From an uncultured Pelagimonas sp. (GTDB lineage: Bacteria; Pseudomonadota; Alphaproteobacteria; Rhodobacterales; Rhodobacteraceae): 64,000 nucleotides of DNA. The notes under the pieces were generated by a model. That model was not told the origin of the DNA. It was given only the letters and a program-made list of their open reading frames with translations, and ran no database searches. Both the position numbers and the translations under genes were made by a program. The stretch covers positions 310,001 through 374,000 of the forward strand of contig CANMPP010000001.1 of NCBI GenBank assembly GCA_947499735.1. Direction: 5' to 3'. How positions within the stretch are numbered: position 1 is the stretch's first letter; each line of letters opens with the position of its first letter. Below, piece by piece: positions 1 to 8,725 of this stretch.

Positions 1-23
1 AGCGGCGTTTCGTCATGAGGCAT
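1..23 (-). CDS. 5' end of a gene running off the window (partial)
   Basis: An ATG at 23-21 read leftward (MPHDETP...) is preceded by a GAGGGAG Shine-Dalgarno seven bases upstream. Only seven codons lie in the window, so no function can be given. The start and ribosome site are seen directly; that a gene follows is inferred. Confidence 0.5.
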
Positions 24-209
24 CTCTGCACTCCCTCAATTCCAGCTTTTCTGTACCTTATGTCGGCAAGGATGCTTTGAGAAAAGGCAAAAAGATCGAC
101 TTTGTGTCAGTTTGACTAATTAGGATTGCTGCGATGCAGCATTTTCGTTAATCTTTGTGCTGAAATCGCGCAGGGGAGGGTGCAGCAAACTAGGCTGAAG
201 GAGCCCCCT

Positions 210-422
210 ATGTGTATCAGTGCCGAAGCGCTTGCCGTCTTTCTCAACCTGTTGTCCTTTGACATCATCAATATGGATCAGCCGGGCCGGATCGTCATCC
301 AATCAGAGGCGAGACCAGCGCATTGGGTACAACAAAGTGGCGATGGTCGTGACGAATGGTGCACGATGGCCCCCCAAATTGATGCATTGGCGCGCCAAAC
401 GGCTGCGCTGAAGTCAAACTAA
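210..422 (+). CDS. small hypothetical protein, 70 aa
   Basis: I do not recognise this 70-residue protein (starts MCISAEALAVFLNLL). The ATG at 210 has a textbook AAGGAG six bases upstream (198-203), which is why this start is preferred over an in-frame start at 126. It has no signal peptide or clear membrane helix; the middle (MDQPGRIVIQSEARPAHWVQ) looks like a soluble beta-rich segment. It stands alone, convergent with the fadJ-type gene, and shares a bidirectional hairpin terminator with it. It could be a conserved Rhodobacteraceae orphan; translation is likely from the ribosome site but unproven. Confidence 0.55.
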   Translation: MCISAEALAVFLNLLSFDIINMDQPGRIVIQSEARPAHWVQQSGDGRDEWCTMAPQIDALARQTAALKSN

Positions 423-427
423 ACGAA

Positions 428-460
428 AACGGCGGCCCACTGCGAGGCCGCCATTTTACA
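428..460. terminator. bidirectional intrinsic terminator
   Basis: GGCGGCC (431-437) and GGCCGCC (446-452) form a 7-bp GC stem with an 8-base loop. The minus-strand reading is followed by GTTTTCGTTT, the plus-strand reading by ATTTTAC. It sits between the small plus-strand ORF and the convergent fadJ-type gene. Confidence 0.6.
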
Positions 461-481
461 AAGGGTGTAGAGCGCTGGTTT

Positions 482-2674
482 TTAAGCTGCTGATTGCGCC
501 GCAAAACGTTCGTAAAAGCTTTCTGCCTCTTCGGCCATGTCTCGTAGCAATGCAGGGGTTGTGAACCGCGGCCCGAATTTTTCGGTTAGCGCATCGCAGC
601 GATCTGCAGCCCATGCTGCACCAACGATGTCCAGCCAGCTGAACGGACCACCGGACCATGGGGCAAAGCCCCAGCCCAGGATTGCGCCGACATCGCCTTC
701 ACGGATATCTTCCAATACGCCTTCTTCCAATGCGCGTACGGCCTCCAGAACCTGTGCAAAGATCAGGCGTTGCTGAACCTCTGCCAATTCTGGTTGTTCC
801 TCTGCAAGCGCATATTGGTCAGCCAATCCTTCCCAAAGCCCAGTGCGTTTGCCCTTTTCATTATAGGTGTAAAACCCGGCGCTCGCCTTACGGCCCAAAC
901 GGCCCTTATCGGCCATCCAGAACAGGACATCATCGACTGCACCATCCGGATAGGCGTCGCCCATTGCTGCCTTTGTGGCCTTGGCGATTTTGACACCCAA
1001 ATCGATCGAGGTCTCATCCACCAACTGTAAGGGTCCAACCGGCATGCCCAGCATTTGTGCGGCATTTTCAACAAGGGCAGGCGAGACACCTTCGGCGACC
1101 ATACGAATGCCTTCGTTGATATAAGGAATGATGCAGCGGTTCGCGTAAAAGAAGCGAGCGTCATTGACGACAATCGGTGTTTTGCGGATTTGGCGCACGA
1201 AATCCAACGCTTTGGCGACAGCGACGGATCCTGTTTCCTTGCCTTTGATGATTTCCACCAACATCATTTTTTCAACCGGCGAGAAGAAATGGATGCCGAT
1301 ATATTGCTCGGGCCGTTCTGATGCTTTTGCCAATTGCGTGATCGGCAGGGTTGACGTGTTCGTGGCAAAGACACAGTCATTTGAAATCACTGCTTCGACG
1401 CGTTTTGTGATCTCGGCCTTGATGCTTGGATCTTCAAAAACCGCTTCCACGATCAGATCGCAGTCTTTTAACAACGCGACATCATCGGTTGCCGTGATGC
1501 GGCTAAGAAGGGCGTCTTTTTTCTCTTGCGTGGTTTTTCCACGTTTGATGCCTTTATCCGCATAGCTTGCGCTGTAGTCTTTGCCTTTGTCGGCCGCAGC
1601 CTGATCGCGATCTAAAAGAACGACGTCTATTCCGGCTTGCGCAGAAACCAGCGCAATGCCTGCGCCCATCATGCCTGCGCCAAGTACACCAACTTTCTTT
1701 ACGGTCTGATCCGGAATGTCTGGGCGGTTGGCGCCTTTTTCCAATGCTTCTTTATTGATGAACAAAGATCTGATCATCGACGATGATGATGGATCCATCA
1801 GGACATTGGTGAACCAACGTGCTTCGATCTTCAGCGCTGTGTCAAACGGGACCTGCGCACCTTCATAGACGGCTGACAACATCGCTTTGGCTGCCGGATA
1901 GACGCCCTTTGTCTTGCCATGCACCATGGCGGATGCGCCGACAAAAGTCATAAAGCCTGCTGGGTGATAGGGCGTCCCGCCGGGCATTTTATAGCCCTTT
2001 GCGTCCCATGGTTTGACGATATCTGCGTCTTTGGCATTTAGGACCCAGTCGCGGGCTGCGGTCATTGGATCGTCAGATACCTCGTCAATGATACCAGCAC
2101 TTTTTGCTCGTTTAGGATCGCTTAGCTTGCCCTCCAATAGGAACGGAGACGCGCCCATTGCACCCAATTTACGCGCCAGACGGGTTGTGCCGCCAGCGCC
2201 GGGGAAAATACCGACCAAAATTTCCGGCAGGCCAATCTTGGCCTTTGGGTTGTTTGCGGCAAAGATACGGTGACAGGATAGCGGGATTTCTAGACCAATA
2301 CCCAATGCTGTACCGGGCAGGACGCAAGCAATCGGTTTGCCGCCTTTGTTGGTTTTTGCATCCATCCCTGCGCGTTCAATTTTGCGCAGCACATGATGCA
2401 TGCCCATAATGCCGTCAAACAGGCCTTGTGCGGGATTGTCGCCCGCCATTTCCTTCATCTTGGCAATGACGTTCAAATCCATACCGCCGGCAAAGCTGTC
2501 TTTGCCGGATGTAATAATCGCGCCCTTGATCGTGTCATCCGCCAGAACCTGATCGATCAGAACGTCCAGTTCTTTCAAGGCCTCAAGGTTCAAAACATTC
2601 ATAGATTTGGAAACCACATCCCATGTGATCACCGCTACGCCATCTGCATCCGTTGCCAGTGTAAAATCGGCCAT
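482..2674 (-). CDS. fadJ: multifunctional enoyl-CoA hydratase / 3-hydroxyacyl-CoA dehydrogenase (FadJ/FadB alpha subunit)
   Basis: This 730-residue enzyme catalyses the second and third steps of fatty acid beta-oxidation in the cytosol. The first ~190 residues are a crotonase fold (oxyanion region around SFAGGMDL, then ALGIGLEIPLSCH and PEILVGIFPGAGG). A Rossmann NAD-binding motif GAGMMGAG lies near residue 330, followed by the dehydrogenase C-terminal domains (IHFFSPVEKMMLVEI, GRLGRKASAGFY). Length is normal for the family. The start is fixed by AGGAGG five bases before the ATG. The thiolase that completes the cycle lies about 0.9 kb upstream on the same strand, behind its own terminator. 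FadB and FadJ types cannot be separated by eye. Confidence 0.93.
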   Translation of the reverse strand: MADFTLATDADGVAVITWDVVSKSMNVLNLEALKELDVLIDQVLADDTIKGAIITSGKDSFAGGMDLNVIAKMKEMAGDNPAQGLFDGIMGMHHVLRKIERAGMDAKTNKGGKPIACVLPGTALGIGLEIPLSCHRIFAANNPKAKIGLPEILVGIFPGAGGTTRLARKLGAMGASPFLLEGKLSDPKRAKSAGIIDEVSDDPMTAARDWVLNAKDADIVKPWDAKGYKMPGGTPYHPAGFMTFVGASAMVHGKTKGVYPAAKAMLSAVYEGAQVPFDTALKIEARWFTNVLMDPSSSSMIRSLFINKEALEKGANRPDIPDQTVKKVGVLGAGMMGAGIALVSAQAGIDVVLLDRDQAAADKGKDYSASYADKGIKRGKTTQEKKDALLSRITATDDVALLKDCDLIVEAVFEDPSIKAEITKRVEAVISNDCVFATNTSTLPITQLAKASERPEQYIGIHFFSPVEKMMLVEIIKGKETGSVAVAKALDFVRQIRKTPIVVNDARFFYANRCIIPYINEGIRMVAEGVSPALVENAAQMLGMPVGPLQLVDETSIDLGVKIAKATKAAMGDAYPDGAVDDVLFWMADKGRLGRKASAGFYTYNEKGKRTGLWEGLADQYALAEEQPELAEVQQRLIFAQVLEAVRALEEGVLEDIREGDVGAILGWGFAPWSGGPFSWLDIVGAAWAADRCDALTEKFGPRFTTPALLRDMAEEAESFYERFAAQSAA

Positions 2675-2845
2675 GATGTCCTCCTATCCTCTTGGGTTCA
2701 AACGTGCTGAAAACCCAAGTCCCAACTGCATAGCCAAACGCATAGGTCCAGCCGCTCTCGGGGGTATATTGGGATAGGATATAGATCATCCGCAAGAGGG
2801 CGTGGCCGTGACGCTGCGTGCAACTGCGCGAGACGGCGAATATGA

Positions 2846-3340
2846 TCAGAGTGCAGTGCGGTTGAAAGATGCGTTTGTCGCATCCAGATCAAAGCCGGCT
2901 TCTTCGAAACATACCTGACACGGGGCTGACAATTCACGCCCGTTTAGCAAGATAGTCCATTCGCTTAAACGAAGGTGTCCCCCGTCGTCCTTCAAACGCA
3001 TAGAGCACAGAAAGGGTTCGCGAAGAAAACGATTGCCGCAAATCAAATAGGTTTCGTGATGGCCAATCAACCCGTCTTGGTCAGCATCTTGAATAGGAGA
3101 TACGGTCCGACACGTGCAATGGAAGACCTCTGTCTCCATCACCTCTAGCGCGTTCCGCCAACCGAAAAAGAGATGTGTCAAAGCGCGAATATCGGTGTAA
3201 CGCTTTTCGTAATTTTTCAGACCAAAGCGAAATGGGACATCTAGAAAAGCGGTAACAGCGGCTTCATCACGTTGCCACAATGCGTCTATGAAGCGATCAA
3301 GTGTCGCTTGATAGACCTCCCTATCTTTGTCGCTCGTCAT
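2846..3340 (-). CDS. conserved hypothetical protein, possible SnoaL/NTF2-like
   Basis: About 164 residues from MTSDKDREVYQ. The opening segment (ATLDRFIDALWQRDEAAVTAF) resembles the first helices of SnoaL/NTF2-like cone folds, and length and alpha+beta pattern agree, but I see no catalytic signature. Four cysteines (CHCTC region and ICGN) are notable for a protein with no signal peptide. An in-frame start exists at 3412; neither candidate has a good ribosome site, so the shorter one, which begins at the domain edge, is chosen. It lies on the same strand as the beta-oxidation genes but after a strong terminator, so it is probably transcribed separately. Confidence 0.6.
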   Translation of the reverse strand: MTSDKDREVYQATLDRFIDALWQRDEAAVTAFLDVPFRFGLKNYEKRYTDIRALTHLFFGWRNALEVMETEVFHCTCRTVSPIQDADQDGLIGHHETYLICGNRFLREPFLCSMRLKDDGGHLRLSEWTILLNGRELSAPCQVCFEEAGFDLDATNASFNRTAL

Positions 3341-3464
3341 GTTTGTGCCGTATCTTAGCTTACTCTTACCGAGCGCCAGCGTCCCTTTTAAACTCCGAGG
3401 CATGTGTGCCATGTTGTTTAAGTTTTTATCAACGAAAATTCTTGAGTGACGCCAATTTGGGCGG

Positions 3465-3498
3465 AAAAAAGCACCCGCGATTTAGGTGGCGTGGGTGC
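3465..3498 (-). terminator. intrinsic terminator after the thiolase gene
   Basis: On the minus strand a GC stem (3471-3479 with 3490-3498, one mismatch) is followed by six T residues (3470-3465). It lies 40-75 bp past the thiolase stop. Confidence 0.75.
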
Positions 3499-3540
3499 AA
3501 AACTTTATAGAATTTTGATTCTATTAGTTTTTTTAATTTT

Positions 3541-4752
3541 TCACACGCGTTCAAGAATTGTTGCAGCGCCCATTCCCGAGGCAACACAAAGCGTCGCCAA
3601 CCCGGTTTCTTTGTCACTACGTTCCATTTCATCCAGCAAAGTTCCGAGAATCATCGCACCGGTTGCACCCAAAGGATGCCCCATTGCGATGGCACCACCG
3701 TTTACGTTGAGCTTGCTGTGATCCACATCAAAGGCTTGCATGAAGCGCAGAACGACAGATGAAAACGCCTCATTGACTTCGAAGAGGTCAATGTCACTGA
3801 TGTTCATCCCGGTATCTGCAAGGATTTTTTCCGTTACAGGCACAGGGCCTGTCAGCATGATCGTTGGGTCCAGACCGATCTTGGCTGTTGCCTTGATCTT
3901 GGCGCGTGGGGTAAGGCCGAATTTTTCGCCGAATTCTTTATTACCAATCAGGATCGCTGCGGATCCGTCCACAATGCCAGAGCTGTTCCCTGCATGGTGG
4001 ATGTGATTGATCCTTTCGAGGTGGGGATATTTCATCAATGCCACGGCGTCAAAACCGGGCATTGTTTCGCCCATGTCTTTGAACGAGGCACGCAAACCGC
4101 TCAGCGCCTGTATGTCTGTGCCGGGGCGCATATATTCGTCTTTATCAAGAATGGTCAGACCATTTTGATCCAAGACCGGCACAATGGATTTGTCAAAACG
4201 GCCATCCGCCCATGCCTCTGCTGCGCGTTTCTGGCTTTCGACTGCGAATGCATCCGCGTCATCGCGTGAGAAACCATATTCGGTGGCAATGATATCGGCG
4301 CTAATTCCTTGGGGAACGAAATAGCTGCCCATTGCAAGGCTCGGATCCACGGCAATTGCTGCCCCGTCCGACCCCATCGCGACGCGGCCCATCATTTCAA
4401 CGCCACCTGCGATATAGGCTTGACCTGCACCGCCTTTGACCTGATTTGCGGCCAGATTGACCGCTTCTAGGCCTGAGGCGCAGAAGCGATTGATGGCCAG
4501 ACCAGGAATGCGTTCGTCTAGATCTGATGCGAGGACAGCTGAGCGCGCCAAACACCCGCCCTGTTCACCAACTTGGGTGACATTGCCCCAGATCACGTCC
4601 TCCACAGCGTGACCTTCCAAACCGTTGCGCTCTTTCACGGCATTCAGAATATGTGCAGACAGGCGCAGCGCTGTGACCTCGTGCAAAGACCCGTCTTTGC
4701 GACCTTTTCCTCGGGGGCTGCGCAGCGCGTCATAGATATAAGCTTCGGTCAT
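3541..4752 (-). CDS. fadA: acetyl-CoA C-acyltransferase (3-ketoacyl-CoA thiolase)
   Basis: A 403-residue thiolase performing the last step of beta-oxidation. The nucleophilic cysteine is C91 in NRFCASGLEA; C-terminal active-site motifs NGGAIAMGHPLGATGA and CVASGMGAA are intact. The start at 4752 (MTEAYIYDALRS) is chosen over an in-frame ATG five codons earlier, because that extension itself encodes the GGAGGA ribosome site. The GST gene lies 36 bp upstream on the same strand, so the two are probably co-transcribed. With the FadJ-type protein and the acyl-CoA dehydrogenase it makes a full oxidation cycle. Confidence 0.92.
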   Translation of the reverse strand: MTEAYIYDALRSPRGKGRKDGSLHEVTALRLSAHILNAVKERNGLEGHAVEDVIWGNVTQVGEQGGCLARSAVLASDLDERIPGLAINRFCASGLEAVNLAANQVKGGAGQAYIAGGVEMMGRVAMGSDGAAIAVDPSLAMGSYFVPQGISADIIATEYGFSRDDADAFAVESQKRAAEAWADGRFDKSIVPVLDQNGLTILDKDEYMRPGTDIQALSGLRASFKDMGETMPGFDAVALMKYPHLERINHIHHAGNSSGIVDGSAAILIGNKEFGEKFGLTPRAKIKATAKIGLDPTIMLTGPVPVTEKILADTGMNISDIDLFEVNEAFSSVVLRFMQAFDVDHSKLNVNGGAIAMGHPLGATGAMILGTLLDEMERSDKETGLATLCVASGMGAATILERV

Positions 4753-4788
4753 TGTGTTCTCCTCCAATGGCGCGCTGCGCCGGTGTTT

Positions 4789-5427
4789 TTAGGCCCGATC
4801 GGATGGATTGCCTGGCATCAGGTCGTAGGGGTGCTTCCATCCCTTGAGACCCTGAATATTGCTCAACCAACGATCAATATTAGGCCAGTCTTTCCGGTCA
4901 AATCCAAAAGGCTCTTCATAGAAAAGATAACCGCAGCAGGTCAGATCTGCATTTGTGACGTTGCGGCCAACGATCCAGTCTTTTCCATCCAGGTGTTTTT
5001 CAAGAACGGGCAGGGCGCCTTGCAGTCGACCAGCCATGAAACCGATCACATCCGCATTTCGGTTTTCTTCTGCGATGAAGTTTTTCATAAACCGCAACGG
5101 GCCTGCGACGCCGGACAGTTTATGATTGTCCCAAATAACCCAGCGCAGAATGTCCAACTCTTCCTCGCGGTTTGCTCCACCGAACTTTCCAGTTTTATCA
5201 GTCACATATGCTTGAATGACACCGGATTGCGTTAGCTTGGTGTCGCCATCAATCATCACGGGCGCCTCGCCCATATCGTTGACCGCTTCACGATATTCTG
5301 CGCTGCGCGTTTCGCCGTTGAAAAAGTCGATGTAAACGGGTTCCCATTCCAGGCCGGACAATTCCAAAGCAAGAGCCGCCTTGTAGGAATGCCCGCTTTC
5401 GCCGAAACAATGCAGTTTGATGGTCAT
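4789..5427 (-). CDS. glutathione S-transferase family protein
   Basis: A 212-residue protein of ordinary GST length. The N-terminal thioredoxin-like half begins MTIKLHCFGESGHSYKAALA, with Ser11 in the usual active-site region, and contains the cis-Pro glutathione-site segment EAPVMIDGDTKLTQSG. The C-terminal helical half has NADLTCCGYLFYEEP, matching the N-capping-box helix. An AAGGA ribosome site precedes the start. It sits directly before the thiolase gene, suggesting a role in protecting against reactive acyl or aldehyde intermediates, but the substrate cannot be read from sequence. Confidence 0.85.
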   Translation of the reverse strand: MTIKLHCFGESGHSYKAALALELSGLEWEPVYIDFFNGETRSAEYREAVNDMGEAPVMIDGDTKLTQSGVIQAYVTDKTGKFGGANREEELDILRWVIWDNHKLSGVAGPLRFMKNFIAEENRNADVIGFMAGRLQGALPVLEKHLDGKDWIVGRNVTNADLTCCGYLFYEEPFGFDRKDWPNIDRWLSNIQGLKGWKHPYDLMPGNPSDRA

Positions 5428-5536
5428 GGTGATAATCCTTTTTCAAGCTGGCGGCGCCGGAGCGTTCAGCGATGGAGCCGACGTACTGTGTTTTATTCGT
5501 GTTCGACTGGATCAAAACAGGAATTTCTAGGCGACC

Positions 5537-5746
5537 TCAAATTCTTTTTCTGAAAATGGATGTGATCCATATCACGATTGCGGCACAAACGGATACTCGC
5601 AGCCCCTGATATGTTCCTTGCGTTAAATCGCTGGAGCCATCGCCAAATTCAGAAGAGACGGCAACGAATTGGAATGCGGCATAGATGAGCGCGCCAATCA
5701 TTGTGAACATTGCCAAAAGGCTGATAAGTTCCAGTAGTCCGCGCAT
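5537..5746 (-). CDS. small two-helix membrane protein, 69 aa
   Basis: A short inner-membrane protein with two predicted helices (LLAMFTMIGALIYAAFQFV near residues 10-28 and VSVCAAIVIWITSIF near the C-terminus) and a basic RKRI tail. The start is placed at the ATG at 5746, with GAGG just upstream. The longer reading from a TTG at 5776 would begin inside the terminator hairpin of the upstream gene and is rejected. It lies between the acyl-CoA dehydrogenase and GST genes on the same strand. No family recognised. Confidence 0.6.
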   Translation of the reverse strand: MRGLLELISLLAMFTMIGALIYAAFQFVAVSSEFGDGSSDLTQGTYQGLRVSVCAAIVIWITSIFRKRI

Positions 5747-5757
5747 CAGGTCCTCAA

Positions 5758-5784
5758 AAGAAAAGAAGGGGGCCAAAGCCCCCC
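5758..5784 (-). terminator. intrinsic terminator after the acyl-CoA dehydrogenase gene
   Basis: Minus strand: GGGGGC, a 4-base loop, GCCCCC (5783-5768), followed by TTCTTTTCTTTT. It begins about 13 bp after the dehydrogenase stop codon. Confidence 0.75.
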
Positions 5785-5796
5785 GCTAACTTAGAG

Positions 5797-7569
5797 TTAG
5801 AATGCATCCGCATCTAGGGCCATTACCGGATCTGCGCCACTTTCGATGCGGGCAAGATGGGTTTTGGTCATCGGCAATTGGCGCGCCATGTAATAACGAC
5901 CAGTGGCCAGTTTGGTTTCATAAAACGCGGCATCAGCCGTACCAGCCGCCAATTGATCCAAGGACACTTTCGCCATGCGGCCCCACATCAAACCAAGGCA
6001 CACGCGACCGAAGAGATGCATGAAGTCGTACGAACCGGCGAGGGCCGCATTTGGATTGGTCATCCCATTTTGCATGAAATACATGCCCGCAGCCTGCAGA
6101 TCTTTAGAGGCTGCTTTCAAGGGCCCCACGAAATCCGCCATGCCGTCAACATCGCCGTTTCCTTTGCAGAAGGATTTGACCATATCAAAGAAGGCCATCA
6201 CATGTTTGCCGCCGTCTTGCGCCAATTTACGCCCCACAAGATCGAGCGCCTGAACGCCATTCGCACCTTCATAGATCATTGCAATGCGCGCATCGCGGGC
6301 AAATTGGGACATGCCCCATTCCTCGATATAACCATGGCCGCCATAGACCTGCTGGGCCTGAATCGCCATGTCAAAGCCTTGATCGGTCAAGAAGCCCTTT
6401 AGAACAGGCGTCATGAGGGAAACCAAACCATGGGCGGCTTCGTCGCCGTCATTGCCCTGATCAATCAATTGCGCACCCCAATACAGAAATGCCCGCGCCC
6501 CTTCGATAAAGCTTTTCTGATCCATCAGATTGCGGCGAATATCTGGGTGAACAATCAACGGATCCGCAGGGCCGTCCGGATTTTTCACGCCTGTAACGTC
6601 CCGGCCTTGCAAGCGATCTTTTGCATAGATAACCGCGTTTTGATACGCGGCCTCGGCCTGCGCCAAGCCCTGCATGCCAACGCCAAGACGGGCTTCGTTC
6701 ATCATCGTGAACATCGCGCGCATGCCTTTATGTTCGGTGCCCAACAGATATCCTGTGGCCTCGTCATAGTTCATCACGCATGTGGCATTGCCGTGAATGC
6801 CCATCTTTTCTTCTAGGTTGCCCACGCTAACGCCGTTGCGTTCGCCGAGCGATCCGTCATCATTGACCATGATTTTAGGAACGATGAAAAGAGAGACACC
6901 TTTGATACCGTCAGGGCCACCTGGAATTTTTGCCAATACCAGATGGATGACATTTTCGCTGAGATCATTGTCGCCAGCCGAGATAAAGATCTTTTGGCCT
7001 GAAATCTTGTAGCTGCCGTCACCTTGCGGTTCGGCCTTGGTGCGCATCAGGCCAAGATCGGTGCCGCAATGCGGTTCGGTCAGGTTCATTGTACCTGTCC
7101 AATCACAGCTGACCATTTTCGGCAGATATTTGGCCTTTTGCTCATCCGTTCCATGCACATGGATCGCCGAATACGCACCATGTGTCAGGCCCTGATACAT
7201 CGTAAAGGCCATGTTCGCGCTAGAGAATTGTTCACCAACCGCTGTGCCCAAAAGATATGGCAAACCTTGGCCGCCATAATCCGGGTCACAATCAAGCGCG
7301 GTCCAACCGCCTTGCTTCATCTGTTCAAACGCGTCCTTGAACCCGTCTGGAGTGCGTACAACACCGTTTTCCAGCACACAGCCTTGTTGATCGCCAACTG
7401 CGTTCAGCGGCGTCAGGACGTCTCGTGCCATTTTATTGGCTTCGTCCAAAATGGCTTCGCATGTGTCTTTGTCCAATTCTGAATAGCCCGGCGTTTCCGC
7501 ATCTGAGACTTTCAAAACCTCCTGAAGGACAAAGATCTGGTCTTTGATTGGCGCTGTATAGCTTGGCAT
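5797..7569 (-). CDS. acyl-CoA dehydrogenase with C-terminal extension (FadE/DmdC-like)
   Basis: A 590-residue FAD enzyme that introduces the alpha-beta double bond in acyl-CoA. It has the N-terminal helical domain, the middle beta domain ([19 protein letters not shown]) and the C-terminal FAD domain ending in [20 protein letters not shown], with the catalytic-region [19 protein letters not shown] further ~130-residue C-terminal domain makes it longer than classical acyl-CoA dehydrogenases and places it in the group that includes DmdC (3-methylmercaptopropionyl-CoA dehydrogenase) and long-chain FadE-like enzymes. Which substrate it uses cannot be decided here. AAGGGAGGG precedes the start. The MerR gene 26 bp upstream is probably its regulator. 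Confidence 0.9.
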   Translation of the reverse strand: MPSYTAPIKDQIFVLQEVLKVSDAETPGYSELDKDTCEAILDEANKMARDVLTPLNAVGDQQGCVLENGVVRTPDGFKDAFEQMKQGGWTALDCDPDYGGQGLPYLLGTAVGEQFSSANMAFTMYQGLTHGAYSAIHVHGTDEQKAKYLPKMVSCDWTGTMNLTEPHCGTDLGLMRTKAEPQGDGSYKISGQKIFISAGDNDLSENVIHLVLAKIPGGPDGIKGVSLFIVPKIMVNDDGSLGERNGVSVGNLEEKMGIHGNATCVMNYDEATGYLLGTEHKGMRAMFTMMNEARLGVGMQGLAQAEAAYQNAVIYAKDRLQGRDVTGVKNPDGPADPLIVHPDIRRNLMDQKSFIEGARAFLYWGAQLIDQGNDGDEAAHGLVSLMTPVLKGFLTDQGFDMAIQAQQVYGGHGYIEEWGMSQFARDARIAMIYEGANGVQALDLVGRKLAQDGGKHVMAFFDMVKSFCKGNGDVDGMADFVGPLKAASKDLQAAGMYFMQNGMTNPNAALAGSYDFMHLFGRVCLGLMWGRMAKVSLDQLAAGTADAAFYETKLATGRYYMARQLPMTKTHLARIESGADPVMALDADAF

Positions 7570-7595
7570 GGTGCCCTCCCTTAACTGCGGCCCTC

Positions 7596-7994
7596 CTATT
7601 CGGCCGCATTCTGAGCGGATAAAGATTGTAGCATCTCACCGCCCCATTTCATTTGCTCTTCAAGCTCATTGATGGCCGTGTTCAACTCGTCGCGCTGGCT
7701 AACAAGATCGCCAAGACGTTTTTGTGCGACCTCATAGGTCCGTGCCAATTGCAGGCGCTGATCATCTTTGTTGTAAAGATTCAGCAGTTGGCGGATTTCC
7801 TCAAGGCTGAACCCAAAACGCTTACCGCGCAGGATGAGTTTCAACCGCGCACGATCCTTAAGTGTGAACAGGCGCTTTTGGCCTTCGCGAATAGGAAACA
7901 GCAATTCTTTTTGTTCGTAGAACCGTAGTGTTCTCGGTGTTACTTCGAACATGTCGCACATTTCCCGAATGGTCATCAATTGATCTTTGCTCAT
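7596..7994 (-). CDS. MerR family transcriptional regulator (copy 1)
   Basis: A 132-residue MerR-type DNA-binding protein. The winged HTH spans residues ~5-75 ([20 protein letters not shown], then [17 protein letters not shown]), followed by a dimerising coiled coil (~80-120). No metal-binding cysteines are present, so it is not a metal sensor; this fits MerR proteins that control acyl-CoA degradation. It is the first gene before the acyl-CoA dehydrogenase, 26 bp away, with GGGGAG at its start. A second MerR of very similar HTH sequence lies 340 bp upstream. An acyl-CoA effector is inferred from context. Confidence 0.88.
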   Translation of the reverse strand: MSKDQLMTIREMCDMFEVTPRTLRFYEQKELLFPIREGQKRLFTLKDRARLKLILRGKRFGFSLEEIRQLLNLYNKDDQRLQLARTYEVAQKRLGDLVSQRDELNTAINELEEQMKWGGEMLQSLSAQNAAE

Positions 7995-8335
7995 ACATAG
8001 CTCCCCGATTACGTGTGGATAATTACGACGAAATCGGCGAATATGAGGGTATCCTACAATGGGAATAATTCGTGACGTAGCTCATACGCTGCGTCACGGT
8101 TTTAATTTACGTGGGATCATTTGACGTCAATTTTATGCAATCAGCCCGAAATTCTTTTGCTAAACAGGGATATGCCGGTTTTTCTAGCCGAAAATCATGC
8201 GCTAGCCCGGGCTTGCATTTGGGATGATCAGCAGGTGAAAATTTTTTGGGCCAAGATGTGTCCATACCCTATCAACTGACGCAAAACGGTTAGTTTACTA
8301 CCAAGAAATCATATGTTTTAGAAGATTCTTTGGGC
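7995..8335. promoter_or_regulatory. 340-bp space between the MerR genes: dyads and ACGT half-sites, candidate operators
   Basis: No gene here. It contains an 11-bp inverted repeat with one wobble (CGTGACGTAGC at 8071-8081 against GCTGCGTCACG at 8088-8098), a perfect 10-bp palindrome TTGACGTCAA (8121-8130), TTTACGT (8106-8112) and TTACGT (8009-8014). The clustering of ACGT-centred sites upstream of a MerR/acyl-CoA dehydrogenase operon is seen directly. That they are MerR operators is inference, by analogy with ACGT-containing sites of LiuR-type MerR regulators. A palindromic AGCCCGGGCT lies near 8203-8212. Confidence 0.5.
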
Positions 8336-8707
8336 CTATTTGGGCATCAGGGCCCCTGCCTCTTGGCGCAGATCTTTCAGATCTTCCAGAGTTTTGCCAA
8401 GCTGTTCATATTGTTCGCCTAGGACGTCCAGCTGACGGTCCGCCAATTCAAGAAACACGCGCAGCTGCGCCTCGTTGCCTTCGTTTTCATAGATCAGTAA
8501 CCATTGACGGATCTCTTCCAACGAAAACCCAAATTTGCGACCGCGTAGGATCAACGTCATCCGCGCGACTTCGCGCTGTGTATAAAAGCGCGATCGCCCC
8601 TCGCGGATTGGGGCCAGCAATTCGATATATTCGTAGTAGCGCAAGGTGCGCGGCGTCACATCGAAACGGGCGCACATTTCTTTGAACGTCAATCGCGTAT
8701 CAGACAT
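8336..8707 (-). CDS. MerR family transcriptional regulator (copy 2)
   Basis: A 123-residue paralogue of the neighbouring MerR protein. It shares the HTH (KEMCARFDVTPRTLRYYEYI) and the wing [13 protein letters not shown] almost residue for residue, while the coiled-coil effector half differs. The start is placed at MSDTRLTF because the six codons before it contain the GGAGGA ribosome site. No metal-ligand cysteines. It is followed by the dyad-rich spacer and copy 1, so the pair probably arose by tandem duplication with divergence of the dimer or ligand half. Confidence 0.87.
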   Translation of the reverse strand: MSDTRLTFKEMCARFDVTPRTLRYYEYIELLAPIREGRSRFYTQREVARMTLILRGRKFGFSLEEIRQWLLIYENEGNEAQLRVFLELADRQLDVLGEQYEQLGKTLEDLKDLRQEAGALMPK

Positions 8708-8725
8708 TGGTTCCTCCATTCGCAC

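Noticed and set aside
4573-5235. A 220-codon plus-strand ORF across the thiolase and GST genes
   Set aside because: It spans the ends of two certain genes on the other strand and has no family resemblance.
5747-5776. TTG start ten codons upstream for the small two-helix membrane protein
   Set aside because: That start codon lies in the loop of the preceding gene's terminator hairpin; the ATG at 5746 has GAGG upstream.
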